64,000 nucleotides of DNA from Thermoflexus hugenholtzii JAD2 (lineage in GTDB: Bacteria > Chloroflexota > Anaerolineae > Thermoflexales > Thermoflexaceae), in assembly GCF_900187885.1 (NCBI RefSeq), contig NZ_FYEK01000012.1, forward strand, positions 106,710-170,709, read 5' to 3'. The notes under the pieces were generated by a model. That model ran no database searches, was not told the DNA's origin, and worked only from the letters and a program-made list of their open reading frames with translations. The position numbers and the translations under genes were made by a program. Shown one piece after another: positions 32,189 to 39,677 of this stretch (position 1 is its first letter; each line of letters begins with the position of its first letter).

Positions 32189-34417
32189 TTATGGCTCGCT
32201 CAGCTCCCACTCCGCGTCCTGAACCGGGATCCCGGCCGCCCAGAGCTGCTGCACCGGGGCCAGCTTCTGATCCGCCGGCACGGTGAGGGTCAGGCCATGA
32301 TGGTTGGCGACGACCGGGTAGCCCGCCTCCTCCAGCAGCCGGCGGGCCCGGTCCTGTTCGGCAGGCGGGAGGCTCAGCCGGAGCCGCGCCTGCAGCCCGA
32401 CCGTCCGGGCAAGGGCTTCCGGCGCGACCTCCGCGACCACCTGTCCCTCCCGCAGCACCACCACGCGATCTGCCAGCTCCAGGATCTCCTCCAGTCGGTG
32501 GGAGCTGAAGATCAGCGTCTTCCCCTGGGCTTTCAGAGCCTGCAGCTGGCGCATCCACTCCAGCCGGGCGGCCATATCCAGGTTCGCCGTCGGCTCATCC
32601 AGGAGCAAGAGGGGCGGGTCCCCCATCCGGGCCAGGGCCAGGGCCAGCCGTTGCTTCAAGCCCCCCGAGAGGGCCCGCACCGGGTGGTCCTGATAGGTCG
32701 CCAACCCCATGGCCTCCACGATCCCAGGATCCACGGGAACCCCCCGGAGCGCGGCGAAGAAAGCCAGGGTCTCCCGGACGGTCCAGCTGTAGAAGGCCAG
32801 CTCCTGGGGCACGTAGCCGATGGCGCGGCGGGCCGCCGGACCCTCCTTCCGGACATCCCGACCCGCCACCCGGATGTGGCCTTCAAAGGAGAGCAGGCCC
32901 AGGATGCAACGGAGGACGGTGGTTTTCCCTGCCCCGTTGGGTCCCCACAGGGCCACCGCCTCCCCCGGCTGCACCCGCAGGTCCAGCCCACGCACCACCC
33001 AGGTCTGCCCGAACCGTTTGCGCAGCCCCCGGATCTCCAGCATCGCCGCTGGGGTCTGGCGGGGATCCGCCCGGATGGGCCCGGCGGGGGTGCGCTGCAG
33101 CCAGCGCCATCCGATCATCGCCAGGGCCAGCCCCCCCAGCCCCAAGCCGAGCCATGGGACCCTATGTCGGGGGGTGTGCCCGGCGGCCCCGGGGATCCCG
33201 GCCGGCGGCCGCATCCGGGGGGCCGGATCCTCCAGGCGAACCTGGGGCGCGAAGAAGGGGACCAGCCGCGCGGCGGTCTCCAGGGCCTGGACGGCGGGGG
33301 TGCCCCAGAAGATCCGCAGGGCCGGCATCGCATCGGTCAGGGCCTCGAAGAGGCGCTGGGAACGATAGGGGAGGTCGCCGATCCCATCGCCGTCGACGTC
33401 GAAGCCGACGTAGTCGCTCCAGAAGTTGCCCTCCCAGCGGTTCGCCTGCAGGTTCCCCTCTCCCTGCACGGCGGCCTGCTGCTCGTTCTCCCAGAAGACG
33501 TTCTCCCGGAAGATCGCCCCCCGCACCATTGGCAGGGCCAGCACCCCGATCCCGTTGTAAGCGAAGAGGTTCCGCTCGAAGCGGACGGGGGAGCCCTCCG
33601 CGCGCGGGGTGTTGTCCAGAAAGAGGGCGGCGGTGTTGTTGGCGAAGAGGTTCTCCTCGGCGAGGATCTCATCGCTGTCCTTGAAGGCCATGCCGTAGCC
33701 GCTGGGTCCCCGGTGGTGAAGGAAGCGGTTGCGGCGGAAGACCCCGCCCCGGCTGTACATCATATAGATCCCAACGTAGTTGCCTTCCAGGATGTTCCCC
33801 TCCGCCAAGCTCTCATTGCAATACATGTAGTGGATCCCGTAGCGCCCGCCCCGGAACCGATTGTCCCGGAGGACGGAGCGATCGGAGAACCAGATGATCA
33901 CGTCCCGCCCGCGCTCCGTCTCGTTGCCTTCGATGTAGGCGTCGGAGCTATACCACAGGCGGATGGCGTCTCCCCGCTCCGCCTCTGGCACATCCAGACC
34001 GCGGATGCGGTTGTTCCGAATGCGAGCCCCCGGGGAATCCTTCAGGTAGATCCCGAAGAGGACGTCCTCCAGCCGGTTGTCCTCCAGGATCACCCCGGGA
34101 GCTCCTTCCGCCCGGATCCCGGCGTCCTCATGGGTCAGGGAGCGGCCGGAGCGACGGATCACAAAGCCGCGGACGGTCACCCCGGGGGCGGTGATCCAGA
34201 GGACGGTGCCCTGGCCCTGGCCATCCAGCACCGGGCTGTCGACACCGATCAGGGTGAGGGGCTTATCGATGCGGATGGGGCCGTAGTGCACGCCGCCGCG
34301 CACCTCCAGGGTCGCCCCCGGTGGGGCGGCGTCGATGGCCTCCTGGAGGGAGCGCCCGGGATCCGCAGGGGCGCCCCCGAGCAGCGCCCAGAGGGCCAGG
34401 GCCAGGGGGAGGATCAT
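32189..34417 (-). CDS. NosD-NosF fusion: copper-site assembly protein fused to its ATPase
   Basis: One uninterrupted 742-codon frame joins two proteins that are separate in well-studied nos operons. Residues 1-18 are a signal-like helix (LPLALALWALLGG). Residues about 20-400 are the NosD parallel beta-helix (repeated NRFRGGRYGIHYMYCNES-type turns). Residues about 432-450 are a membrane helix (LGLGLGGLALAMIGWRWL). From Met459 the NosF ABC ATPase follows: GPNGAGKTT, YVPQELAFYS, LSGGLKQR and LLLLDEPTANLD. The membrane helix would put NosD outside and NosF inside, as needed. No ribosome site precedes Met459. The ATG at 34417 overlaps the previous stop. Confidence 0.9.
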   Translation of the reverse strand: MILPLALALWALLGGAPADPGRSLQEAIDAAPPGATLEVRGGVHYGPIRIDKPLTLIGVDSPVLDGQGQGTVLWITAPGVTVRGFVIRRSGRSLTHEDAGIRAEGAPGVILEDNRLEDVLFGIYLKDSPGARIRNNRIRGLDVPEAERGDAIRLWYSSDAYIEGNETERGRDVIIWFSDRSVLRDNRFRGGRYGIHYMYCNESLAEGNILEGNYVGIYMMYSRGGVFRRNRFLHHRGPSGYGMAFKDSDEILAEENLFANNTAALFLDNTPRAEGSPVRFERNLFAYNGIGVLALPMVRGAIFRENVFWENEQQAAVQGEGNLQANRWEGNFWSDYVGFDVDGDGIGDLPYRSQRLFEALTDAMPALRIFWGTPAVQALETAARLVPFFAPQVRLEDPAPRMRPPAGIPGAAGHTPRHRVPWLGLGLGGLALAMIGWRWLQRTPAGPIRADPRQTPAAMLEIRGLRKRFGQTWVVRGLDLRVQPGEAVALWGPNGAGKTTVLRCILGLLSFEGHIRVAGRDVRKEGPAARRAIGYVPQELAFYSWTVRETLAFFAALRGVPVDPGIVEAMGLATYQDHPVRALSGGLKQRLALALARMGDPPLLLLDEPTANLDMAARLEWMRQLQALKAQGKTLIFSSHRLEEILELADRVVVLREGQVVAEVAPEALARTVGLQARLRLSLPPAEQDRARRLLEEAGYPVVANHHGLTLTVPADQKLAPVQQLWAAGIPVQDAEWELSEP

Positions 34418-35070
34418 CCACGGGCTCCTTCCGGGACCAGGGTGAGAGGGCCGAGACGCACGGCCTGACGGCGTTCCAGGGCGGTCCGCACCACCCGGCG
34501 GAAGTGCAGGCCCAGGGCGATCAGGAAGGAGGCCGCGAGGGCCATCCAGAACCCGAGCTGGAGCTCCGCCACGGTGCGGAACTGGCCCACGACGCCGGTG
34601 CCCAGCAGCGGTGGCGTGAAGGGCGGCAGCCGCAGCGGGGCGTTCGGGTCCAGGTCGTGACCGTAGCGGTAGAGCCAGTAATACATGTCGGCCAGGAAAA
34701 TGAAGGGGAAGAGCATGGCCGGCAGGGCCAGCACCGCCGCCCAGCGGCGCCGGGTGAAGGCCAGGGCCTCGCCCAAGAGGGCCGCCGCGCCGATGGCCAG
34801 GGGCGCCAGGAAGCGTTCCACCTGGGCCGCCTCATGGAGCTTCTTCATCCCGATGTAATGGTTCAGGTTGTCCACCTCGCTCACATCCCCGGCCAGGTGG
34901 GTGACGTAGACGTCCACCCGAAGCCCCCCGGGATACTGCGGGGCCTGAAGGGTCATGCGCCAGTAGGGGAAGAGCAGGGAAAGCAGCAGCAGCCAGGATG
35001 CCCCGATGAAGAACGCGCGGGGCAACCGGAAAGGATCCTCCCGAAGCCATGCGTTCAGTCGCTCCACCAT
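34414..35070 (-). CDS. NosB-like membrane protein of the nos cluster
   Basis: A 218-residue membrane protein with about four helices (near residues 20-36, 92-110, 113-135 and 172-190) and an exposed loop after the first helix (LRVDVYVTHLAGDVSEVDNLNHYIGMKKL). Clade II nos clusters usually carry an integral membrane protein, NosB, just after nosZ; this gene is in that position, 125 bp downstream of nosZ. The name rests on position and topology. The conserved HYIGMKKLHEA segment may bind a cofactor or partner. Its stop overlaps the next start. Confidence 0.7.
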   Translation of the reverse strand: MVERLNAWLREDPFRLPRAFFIGASWLLLLSLLFPYWRMTLQAPQYPGGLRVDVYVTHLAGDVSEVDNLNHYIGMKKLHEAAQVERFLAPLAIGAAALLGEALAFTRRRWAAVLALPAMLFPFIFLADMYYWLYRYGHDLDPNAPLRLPPFTPPLLGTGVVGQFRTVAELQLGFWMALAASFLIALGLHFRRVVRTALERRQAVRLGPLTLVPEGARG

Positions 35071-35157
35071 GGTCTTCTTCTCCTAAGGAGATGCGGTCCG
35101 CGCCTTCAGGCCCCAGAGCATTCGATCTGAGTCCTCATCGAAATCAGAAGCCTTTAA

Positions 35158-35183
35158 GGGGGGCGGCCGGCCGGCCGCCCCCC
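35158..35183. terminator. 26-bp perfect palindrome between nosZ and the accessory genes
   Basis: GGGGGGCGGCCGG is followed directly by its exact reverse complement. It lies 12 bp beyond the nosZ stop and before the NosB-like gene. On the minus strand, TTAAAGG rather than a T-run follows. It probably protects the nosZ 3' end or partly ends transcription, so that nosZ is made in excess over the assembly genes. Confidence 0.55.
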
Positions 35184-35195
35184 TGTGGTCCCGGA

Positions 35196-37184
35196 TCACG
35201 GCTCCACCAGGAAGTAGCCCATCATCTCCAGGTGGAGGGCCGAGCAGAACTCCGTGCAGTAGAAGGGGAAGGTCCCGCTCTGGTCGGCGTCGAACTCGAT
35301 GGTGGCGGTCTCGCCGGGCTCCAGGCTCAGGTTGATGTTGTAGCCGCCCAGGGCGAAGCCGTGGGTGGCGTCGCGGGCCCGCTCGATGTTGGTGATGTGC
35401 CAGATCACGTGATCGCCCTTGCGGACCTTCACGCGCTCCGGCTTGAAGTGGCTGCGAACCGCCGTCATCCAGATCTCCACCACCCGCCGGCCGCCCTCCT
35501 CCCGCACCTCCACGCGCTCCCGACCGGCCTCGGTGGCGTTGGGGTCCTTGGCCATCTTCACCGCGTTCCACCCGATCTCCGGGTAGACCAGGAACGGCTT
35601 GAGCTTGTCGGCTTTGATGATCTGAGCGTAGTGCGGCTCGCCGATGCCGATGGGCATGTCGTAAAGGAGCCGCATCTTGCCGCCGCTGATGTCGATCAGC
35701 TGGAAGTTCTGCGGGTGCAACGGGCCGACCGGCTGGAAGCGGTCCACCGACCACTTGTTGAGGGCCACCACGTATTTGCCGTCCGGCGAGACCGTGTCCC
35801 CCTCCGGCGCGGCGATGTGGCCGATGTTGTAGTGGACCGGCAGCTTCTCCACCAGTTTCCAAGGCTCCGCGCCGTCCTTGCGGTAGGGGCCGCCCAGGGA
35901 CCACTTCGCCACGGCGCTATCCAGGAACAGGGAGGTGTAGGCATAGCCTTTGTCGTCAAAGACCGTATGTAGCGGGCCGAGGCCGAGCTCCACCTGCGCT
36001 TCCTTCACGTCCTCGAACCGCAGCACCGGCACCCCGAAGGGGTCGCGCTCGAAGTTCCCGGCGGCGATGGCCTTCTGGATCTTCTCGAAGGAGTAGATCG
36101 TCACGTGGGGATCCAGCTTGCCGCCCACCACGATGTATTCGCCGCCCGGCGCCACGTCCACCCCGTGGGGGCTCTTGGGCTCCGGGGCGAAGAAGAGCAC
36201 CCCTTCCCGGGCCGCCGTCTCCAGACGGATCACCTTGATCCCGTTGATGACCTCATACTTGCCGGCCCGGATCAGCTCCTCGGCCTTCTTCCAGTTGATG
36301 ATGTGAAGGTAGTCCATCTCGTTCTTGGCTGTGCCGGCCTCGAAGGGCGGATTGCCCTCCTCGATGCCGCCGGTGGCCATCTCAGTGTTGATGGAGTTGC
36401 AGAACACCCAGCCGTAAGAGACCTTCTTGCCCGCATCGCACAGGTCCTGCCAGTAGGGTGGCAGCTCGATCTGGAAGGAGCGGTCCAGATCCACCCGTCC
36501 CTTCTGGCGGTCGAAGGCCCAGAAGGTCAGCAGCCCCCGGTATTTGTCCTTGTATTGATCCAGCGGGGCATACTCCCACCCGATGGGGGCTGCATACTGC
36601 GGGCCCTCGACAACGTATTCGGTGTTGGGGGTGACGAAGCCGCCGCCGTGGTCGGAGATGGCGTTGGGGTTCTTGACGATCTGCTTGGTCTCAAAGTCGC
36701 GCAGGTCGATCACCGCCAGGCGGGCGTTGGCCTTGTCGTTGATGAACAGGAACTGGCCGTCGTATTCCCCTTCGGTCTCGGAGAGGGCCGGATGGTGGGT
36801 GTCACCCCAGAGGAGGGGCTTGCCCCGGGCGAAGCCCTCCGCCAGCACCTCCAGGGTGCCCTTCTCCCCGAACCCGTAGCCCTGCCAGGGCTCCGGCGTG
36901 AAGACACCGATCACCTTGAGCAGCCGCATGGAGGGGATGCCGATCACCAGGACTTGGCCGGAGTGCCCGCCGGAGGAGAACATCACATATTCATCGTATT
37001 TGCCCCCTGGCATATAGGTCCGCAGCGCGGCGACCACGTCCTCCGGGGACAGGCCCCGCTCCCGGATCACTGTCTGCGCTTCCGCCGGCAGGCCCGCCAC
37101 CGGGGTCGCCCGGCCCCGGGCACAGGCCGCCACCAGGGCCATCAGAACACCCAGGATCACCCCCTTCGCTTTCCCATGCATCAT
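35196..37184 (-). CDS. nosZ: Nitrous oxide reductase, clade II, lipoprotein type
   Basis: NosZ reduces N2O to N2 with a CuA and a CuZ copper site. This 662-residue protein has no twin-arginine signal; instead a Sec lipoprotein signal ends in LVAAC (Cys21), so it is tethered to the outer face of the membrane, as in clade II enzymes of Gram-positive-like cells. The beta-propeller holds the CuZ His ligands, beginning with H130-H131 (GDTHHP) and SPHGVD. The C-terminal cupredoxin domain has the CuA ligands C643, C647, H651 and M654 (CTEFCSALHLEM). The ATG follows GGAGGAGG. Two CRP/FNR-type palindromes lie upstream. Confidence 0.96.
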   Translation of the reverse strand: MMHGKAKGVILGVLMALVAACARGRATPVAGLPAEAQTVIRERGLSPEDVVAALRTYMPGGKYDEYVMFSSGGHSGQVLVIGIPSMRLLKVIGVFTPEPWQGYGFGEKGTLEVLAEGFARGKPLLWGDTHHPALSETEGEYDGQFLFINDKANARLAVIDLRDFETKQIVKNPNAISDHGGGFVTPNTEYVVEGPQYAAPIGWEYAPLDQYKDKYRGLLTFWAFDRQKGRVDLDRSFQIELPPYWQDLCDAGKKVSYGWVFCNSINTEMATGGIEEGNPPFEAGTAKNEMDYLHIINWKKAEELIRAGKYEVINGIKVIRLETAAREGVLFFAPEPKSPHGVDVAPGGEYIVVGGKLDPHVTIYSFEKIQKAIAAGNFERDPFGVPVLRFEDVKEAQVELGLGPLHTVFDDKGYAYTSLFLDSAVAKWSLGGPYRKDGAEPWKLVEKLPVHYNIGHIAAPEGDTVSPDGKYVVALNKWSVDRFQPVGPLHPQNFQLIDISGGKMRLLYDMPIGIGEPHYAQIIKADKLKPFLVYPEIGWNAVKMAKDPNATEAGRERVEVREEGGRRVVEIWMTAVRSHFKPERVKVRKGDHVIWHITNIERARDATHGFALGGYNINLSLEPGETATIEFDADQSGTFPFYCTEFCSALHLEMMGYFLVEP

Positions 37185-37276
37185 CGGAACCTCCTCCCAT
37201 CCATGATTGTGCGGCCGACCCTCCCATCAGGCCGGACGCTCTGGCCTCTATCTTGTCTGGTTCGGCCGTCAGAGCC

Positions 37277-37292
37277 TATGATCTACGTCATA
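37277..37292. promoter_or_regulatory. CRP/FNR-type operator upstream of nosZ
   Basis: TATGA-TCTACG-TCATA is a perfect 5-N6-5 palindrome. Its centre lies about 100 bp upstream of the nosZ ATG. On the minus strand a weak -10 (around GATAGA, 37248-37253) would put the start site about 42 bp from the operator centre, the class II activator position. Confidence 0.6.
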
Positions 37293-37374
37293 CGAAGAGG
37301 TCATTTTGGGACGAGGAATGTCATAAAATGGGGGTGTGGTTCGTCATATGGCGTGATAGCCTTCGTGCTCAACC

Positions 37375-37390
37375 GATGATCTTTGTCATG
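37375..37390. promoter_or_regulatory. Second CRP/FNR-type operator
   Basis: G-ATGA-TCTTTG-TCAT-G has the same ATGA-N6-TCAT core and spacing as the site at 37277. Its centre is 98 bp upstream of that site and overlaps the stop of the zinc-ribbon gene. It may assist nosZ activation. Confidence 0.5.
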
Positions 37391-37595
37391 GGGTCGGAGG
37401 GGGGAGGGGGCGTCGGGGGCAGGCGGTCCAGCAGGGGAAAGGCCCGTGGGAGATCTCGGCCCCGCAGGTCGGGCAGCGGACGGTCTCCTCATAGCACCAG
37501 ATTTCGATGTCCGGCTCCCCGCAGACCGGACAGGTCACGTAATCCGGGAAGGGGTCCGGCAACGGCCGGGCGGACGGCTCTTGTTGCAGTTGCAT
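37386..37595 (-). CDS. Small double-CxxC zinc-ribbon protein, first gene of the nos region
   Basis: A 69-residue protein with two C-P-x-C knuckles (CPVC about residue 22, CPTC about residue 40) separated by GEPDIEIWCYEETVR, a zinc-ribbon or rubredoxin-like fold. More Cys follow in the tail (GPFPCWTAC), and the C terminus is Pro-rich. I start it at 37595, where GGGAG lies nine bases upstream. It precedes nosZ on the same strand and has a perfect CRP/FNR-type palindrome 66 bp upstream of its start, so it seems to share nos control. The function is unknown; metal or electron handling is a guess. Confidence 0.65.
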   Translation of the reverse strand: MQLQQEPSARPLPDPFPDYVTCPVCGEPDIEIWCYEETVRCPTCGAEISHGPFPCWTACPRRPLPPPTP

Positions 37596-37660
37596 GGGAG
37601 GGTCTCCCGGGTCGGCGCGCGTATGCTCAGGGATATCGTGGCCCAGGCCGGCCCGCTCCG

Positions 37661-37678
37661 GTATGATCGCCGTCATAC
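37661..37678. promoter_or_regulatory. Third CRP/FNR-type operator, upstream of the zinc-ribbon gene
   Basis: GTATGA-TCGCCG-TCATAC is a perfect 6-N6-6 palindrome with the same core as the sites at 37277 and 37375. A possible -10, GATATC, on the minus strand at 37632-37637 would place the start site roughly 44 bp from its centre. Confidence 0.6.
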
Positions 37679-37690
37679 GCCGGGGGGTGG

Positions 37691-37768
37691 GGTGTGTCCC
37701 GATTTTGTCGGGCCTGGCCGCCTTGTAGGACAACTACTCGCAGTTGTCCTACGATTTTGGGACACACC
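37691..37768. mobile_element. 78-bp palindromic MITE-like element, copy 2
   Basis: Its ends are perfect 10-bp inverted repeats (GGTGTGTCCC at 37691-37700 and GGGACACACC at 37759-37768). The centre is the hairpin AGGACAACT...CAGTTGTCCT. The flanks CGGGGGGTGG (37681-37690) and CGGGGGGCGG (37769-37778) match at 9 of 10 positions, like a target-site duplication. It differs from the copy at 7051-7128 at about eight of 78 positions. Confidence 0.7.
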
Positions 37769-37784
37769 CGGGGGGCGGCCCGCG

Positions 37785-37813
37785 TTGACAGATCCGGCCG
37801 ATTGCGGTAGATT
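37785..37813 (+). promoter_or_regulatory. Promoter of tRNA-Arg
   Basis: TTGACA (37785-37790) and TAGATT (37808-37813) have the ideal 17-base spacing, and the tRNA begins 12 bases beyond the -10. Confidence 0.75.
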
Positions 37814-37825
37814 CTTAAGTGACAG

Positions 37826-37900
<75 letters not shown>

Positions 37901-37907
37901 CTGGGCA

Positions 37908-37947
37908 GGCGGGTCATCCCCTGATGATCCGCCTGTTTTAGTTTTTA
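37908..37947 (+). terminator. Rho-independent terminator of tRNA-Arg
   Basis: GGCGGGTCATC and GATGATCCGCC form an 11-bp stem with one G-T pair and a 4-base loop (37908-37933). TGTTTTAGTTTTT follows. The T-run ends inside the stop codon of the convergent rlmB gene. Confidence 0.85.
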
Positions 37948-38712
37948 GGGGAAGCCCCGGCGTCGGGCGATCTCATAGAGGGCGATGGCGCCGGCGGCCG
38001 CGGCGTTGAGGGAAGCGACCCGTCCTCGCATGGGGAGATAGATTAGGAAATCGCACGTCCGTCGCACCAGCGGACGGATGCCGGATTCCTCGTTGCCCAC
38101 CACCAGGGCGATGGGCCCACTGAGGTCCGCCTGATCGTAACGGATCGCTCGGGGATCCTGTTGCAGGCCCACCACCCACACGCCGCGGGCCTTGAGCTGC
38201 TCCAGGGCCCGGGCCAGGTTGGTGACCTGGACCACCCGGAGGTGCTCCACCGCGCCGGCCGAGGCGTTGACCACCGCCGGCGTCACCCGGGCGCTGCGAT
38301 GCTCTGGGAACAGCACAGCGTGCACCCCCACCGCCTCCGCCGTCCGCAACAGGGTCCCGAAGTTCTGAGGGTCCTGCAGGCAATCCAGCGCCAGCCAGAA
38401 GGGCGGATCCGGACGGCGGGCGCTTTCCGCCCAGGCCTGTTCCAGATCCACATAAGGATAAGGATCCACCTCGGCGACCACCCCCTGGTGGCCGTCCGCC
38501 ACGGCGTCCAGCCGCGCCCGGGGGACGCGCAGCACCGGGACGCCCTGGGCCTCGGCCAGGGCGATCAGCTCCTCCAGGATCGGCCGGGGCTGGAGGCCTT
38601 CGGCCAGGAGCAGCCGGTAAATCCGCCGCCGCCCGGCCCGCAGGGCCTCGTGGACCGCGCGGCGGCCATACAGGAACTCCCGCTGGAAGAGCTCCCCGGA
38701 CCGCTCCTTCAT
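37945..38712 (-). CDS. rlmB: TrmH-family rRNA 2'-O-methyltransferase (RlmB type)
   Basis: A SPOUT methyltransferase, 255 residues, of the RlmB/TrmH group that methylates a ribose in 23S rRNA. An N-terminal substrate-binding domain (FLYGRRAVHEALRAG) is followed by the knotted catalytic domain with the three motifs: LDCLQDPQNFGTLLRTAEAVG, ALVVGNEESGI and LPMRGRVASLNAAAAGAI. The ATG at 38712 has GGAGGG eight bases upstream and lies 2 bp after the GNAT stop, so the two genes are coupled. Its exact rRNA or tRNA target is inferred from the family. Confidence 0.87.
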   Translation of the reverse strand: MKERSGELFQREFLYGRRAVHEALRAGRRRIYRLLLAEGLQPRPILEELIALAEAQGVPVLRVPRARLDAVADGHQGVVAEVDPYPYVDLEQAWAESARRPDPPFWLALDCLQDPQNFGTLLRTAEAVGVHAVLFPEHRSARVTPAVVNASAGAVEHLRVVQVTNLARALEQLKARGVWVVGLQQDPRAIRYDQADLSGPIALVVGNEESGIRPLVRRTCDFLIYLPMRGRVASLNAAAAGAIALYEIARRRGFP

Positions 38713-38714
38713 TC

Positions 38715-39170
38715 TCAACCCTCCGGAGGTTCCTCGACGGCCTCTGTCGGATCCCAGCCCATGATCCGAAGGGGCCGGCCCAGCCATCGGGCGATCCGAT
38801 GCACCCAGCGGAAGAAGGGCGGCATCTCCTCCGGCCTGAGCCTTCGAAAGCCAAACCGGGCGTAAAACGGCTCCAGCTCCGGCCGGCAGATCAGCACCAG
38901 GGGCTCCCGGGCTCGAGCCAGTTGCGCCCGGACCAGGGCGCTGCCGATGCCCCGGCCCCGCCACGCGGGATCCACCACCAGGGAGGCCAGCTCCCGGCTG
39001 CCATCCCGATGCGGGCGGATCTGAACAGCCCCCACCACCCGTCCCTGCACCTCGGCCACCCAGAAACGGGGGATGTGAAGCCCGAAGGGGTTCAGCCGGG
39101 CCTCCCGGATCATCCGTCGGATGATAGGCCCGTCTTCCGGCCGGGCCGGGCGTAGGATCCAGCCCTCCAT
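38715..39170 (-). CDS. GNAT family N-acetyltransferase
   Basis: A 151-residue GNAT. The fold begins ILRPARPEDGPIIRRMIREA. The acetyl-CoA loop is in LASLVVDPAWRGRGIGSALV (R-G-x-G-I/S), and the C-terminal FYARFGFRRL is typical. The substrate is unknown. GAGGAAAG precedes the ATG. It is the first gene of a pair with rlmB. Confidence 0.85.
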   Translation of the reverse strand: MEGWILRPARPEDGPIIRRMIREARLNPFGLHIPRFWVAEVQGRVVGAVQIRPHRDGSRELASLVVDPAWRGRGIGSALVRAQLARAREPLVLICRPELEPFYARFGFRRLRPEEMPPFFRWVHRIARWLGRPLRIMGWDPTEAVEEPPEG

Positions 39171-39283
39171 TCGCTTTCCTCTGAAGCCACCTCGATCTTC
39201 ACCTTAAAGGATTCTACCTGAGGAAGGCCTGGCCGCTTCACCCTCAGGGCCCTTCGGTTCGTGCATTCGTGGACGGCCCTGGC

Positions 39284-39312
39284 TTGACATGGGGGTCGGG
39301 ATCCGCTACGCT
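39284..39312 (+). promoter_or_regulatory. Promoter of the SRP RNA gene
   Basis: TTGACA (39284-39289) and TACGCT (39307-39312) are separated by 17 bases, and the RNA begins about seven bases downstream. Confidence 0.7.
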
Positions 39313-39318
39313 AAGGAT

Positions 39319-39598
39319 GGCGGCCGTGCTCAGGCGGGGAGGTGGCGGTTCCCTGCACCCGAAATCCGCCAGACGCGGGGCCGACATCCCCTTCGAGGGT
39401 TAGCGCGGCCCCCTGTGGGGCTCCCTCCCGGCGATGAAGGTCCGGTCCTGCGCGGCGGACCCCGGTGAACCCCGCCAGGCCCGGAAGGGAGCAACGGTAA
39501 GCCGTCCCGGTTCGCGCGCCGCAGGGGCGCCGGGCCGGAGCCGAACGAGGGCTCCCCCAGGGGGAGAGGCGGGCTCGACAAGGGGCGCACGGCCGCCC
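39319..39598 (+). ncRNA. ffs: Signal recognition particle RNA, long form with Alu domain
   Basis: This RNA binds Ffh and guides membrane proteins to the translocon. The conserved helix 8 core CAGGCCCGGAAGGGAGCA, with a GGAA loop at 39483-39486, is unmistakable. The 5' part (GTGCTCAGGCGGGGAGGTGG, then CCCTGCACCCGAAATCCGCC) matches the Alu domain of the Bacillus type. The two ends form an 11-bp closing helix: GGCGGCCGTGC at 39319-39329 pairs with 39587-39597. The length, about 280 nt, marks the long form rather than 4.5S RNA. Confidence 0.92.
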
Positions 39599-39677
39599 TC
39601 GGGAGGCTGCGAACCGATGGCGATGACCTTTCCGAGACCCTTACGGGCCCACTGGCCCGGGTTCCGCCGCTGCACGA

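Noticed and set aside
33041..33043. Met459 of the NosD-NosF protein as a separate nosF start
   Set aside because: There is no Shine-Dalgarno sequence upstream and no stop codon between the domains, so one fused product is the simplest reading.
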